Shown: positions 14,226-14,261 of the stretch, piece after piece
How the letters are laid out: each line of letters opens with the position of its first letter
Position numbering within the stretch: position 1 is the first letter of the stretch
Source of the DNA: Mucilaginibacter sp.
GTDB lineage: Bacteria; Bacteroidota; Bacteroidia; Sphingobacteriales; Sphingobacteriaceae
Reading direction: 5' to 3'
Assembly (NCBI GenBank): GCA_028288315.1
Contig: JAQBNY010000137.1
Span: forward strand, 1 to 14,261
DNA: 14,261 nt
Made by a program: the position numbers and the translations under genes
The notes under the pieces: generated by a model
What the model was told of the DNA's origin: nothing
Database searches by the model: none
What the model saw: only the letters and a program-made list of their open reading frames with translations

Positions 14226-14261
14226 ATGAGTTTCAGAACCGAATATGATACCATGGGTGCC
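14226..14261 (+). CDS. fumC: Start of a gene, probably class II fumarate hydratase (partial)
   Basis: Only twelve codons are visible before the window ends (MSFRTEYDTMGA). This closely resembles the N-terminus of class II fumarases (typically M-S-x-R-x-E-x-D-T-M-G, then a valine-rich strand and KYWGAQT). FumC interconverts fumarate and malate in the citric acid cycle. Class II members such as aspartate ammonia-lyase can begin similarly, so the assignment is likely but not certain. The promoter just upstream supports a real start here. Confidence 0.65.
   Translation, partial: MSFRTEYDTMGA

Overview
The window looks like a chromosomal segment of a Bacteroidota bacterium, most likely Sphingobacteriaceae (Mucilaginibacter- or Pedobacter-like). 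The reasons are moderate GC, start codons with A/T-rich leaders and no Shine-Dalgarno sequence, several promoters of the Bacteroidota type (a -33 TTG-like element, 21 nt, then TAnnTTTG), and the protein variants themselves. The genus is an inference. I see no rRNA, tRNA, CRISPR array, transposase or prophage.

Layout. Positions 1-924: the tail of an unknown gene, a small holin-like membrane protein and an unrecognised 157-aa protein, closed by a hairpin. Positions 1049-2031: trmB (tRNA m7G46 methyltransferase) followed 5 nt later by an alkyltransferase-like (ATL) gene whose catalytic Cys is replaced by Ala. Positions 2038-2780: two VOC (glyoxalase-fold) genes on the minus strand. Positions 2914-3892: an AhpD-like CxxC protein and tag (3-methyladenine DNA glycosylase I). 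Positions 4205-7015: a full-length polA with all three enzymatic activities predicted intact. Positions 7595-10278: glgA-glgC, overlapping by 4 nt, for glycogen synthesis. Positions 10357-10557: a tiny exported Lys/Met-rich protein. Positions 10601-11669 (minus): a UPF0173 metal-dependent hydrolase and the YbaB/EbfC nucleoid protein. Positions 11808-13019 (minus): a serine hydrolase lipoprotein gene broken by one in-frame TAA. Positions 13133-14128: a secreted TPR protein. Positions 14226-14261: the first codons of what looks like fumC.

The genes are mostly housekeeping. ATL, Tag and PolA could act in the same job (alkylation damage recognition, base excision and gap filling) and lie within about 5.3 kb on the same strand, but they are not one operon. 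glgA and glgC are a clear functional pair: GlgC makes ADP-glucose and GlgA polymerises it.

The unusual content lies mainly between genes. Two homologous composite repeats, each about 105-140 bp and built from the same three hairpin modules at almost identical spacing, flank polA in direct orientation. An inverted pair of degenerate octamer arrays (consensus TGTGCARA) fills the gap between the serine hydrolase and ybaB. A long imperfect inverted repeat and a GC-rich structured patch lie between polA and glgA. A 39-nt perfect palindrome serves as a shared terminator near 10.58 kb. I did not find a convincing new multi-gene system such as defence, secretion or biosynthesis.
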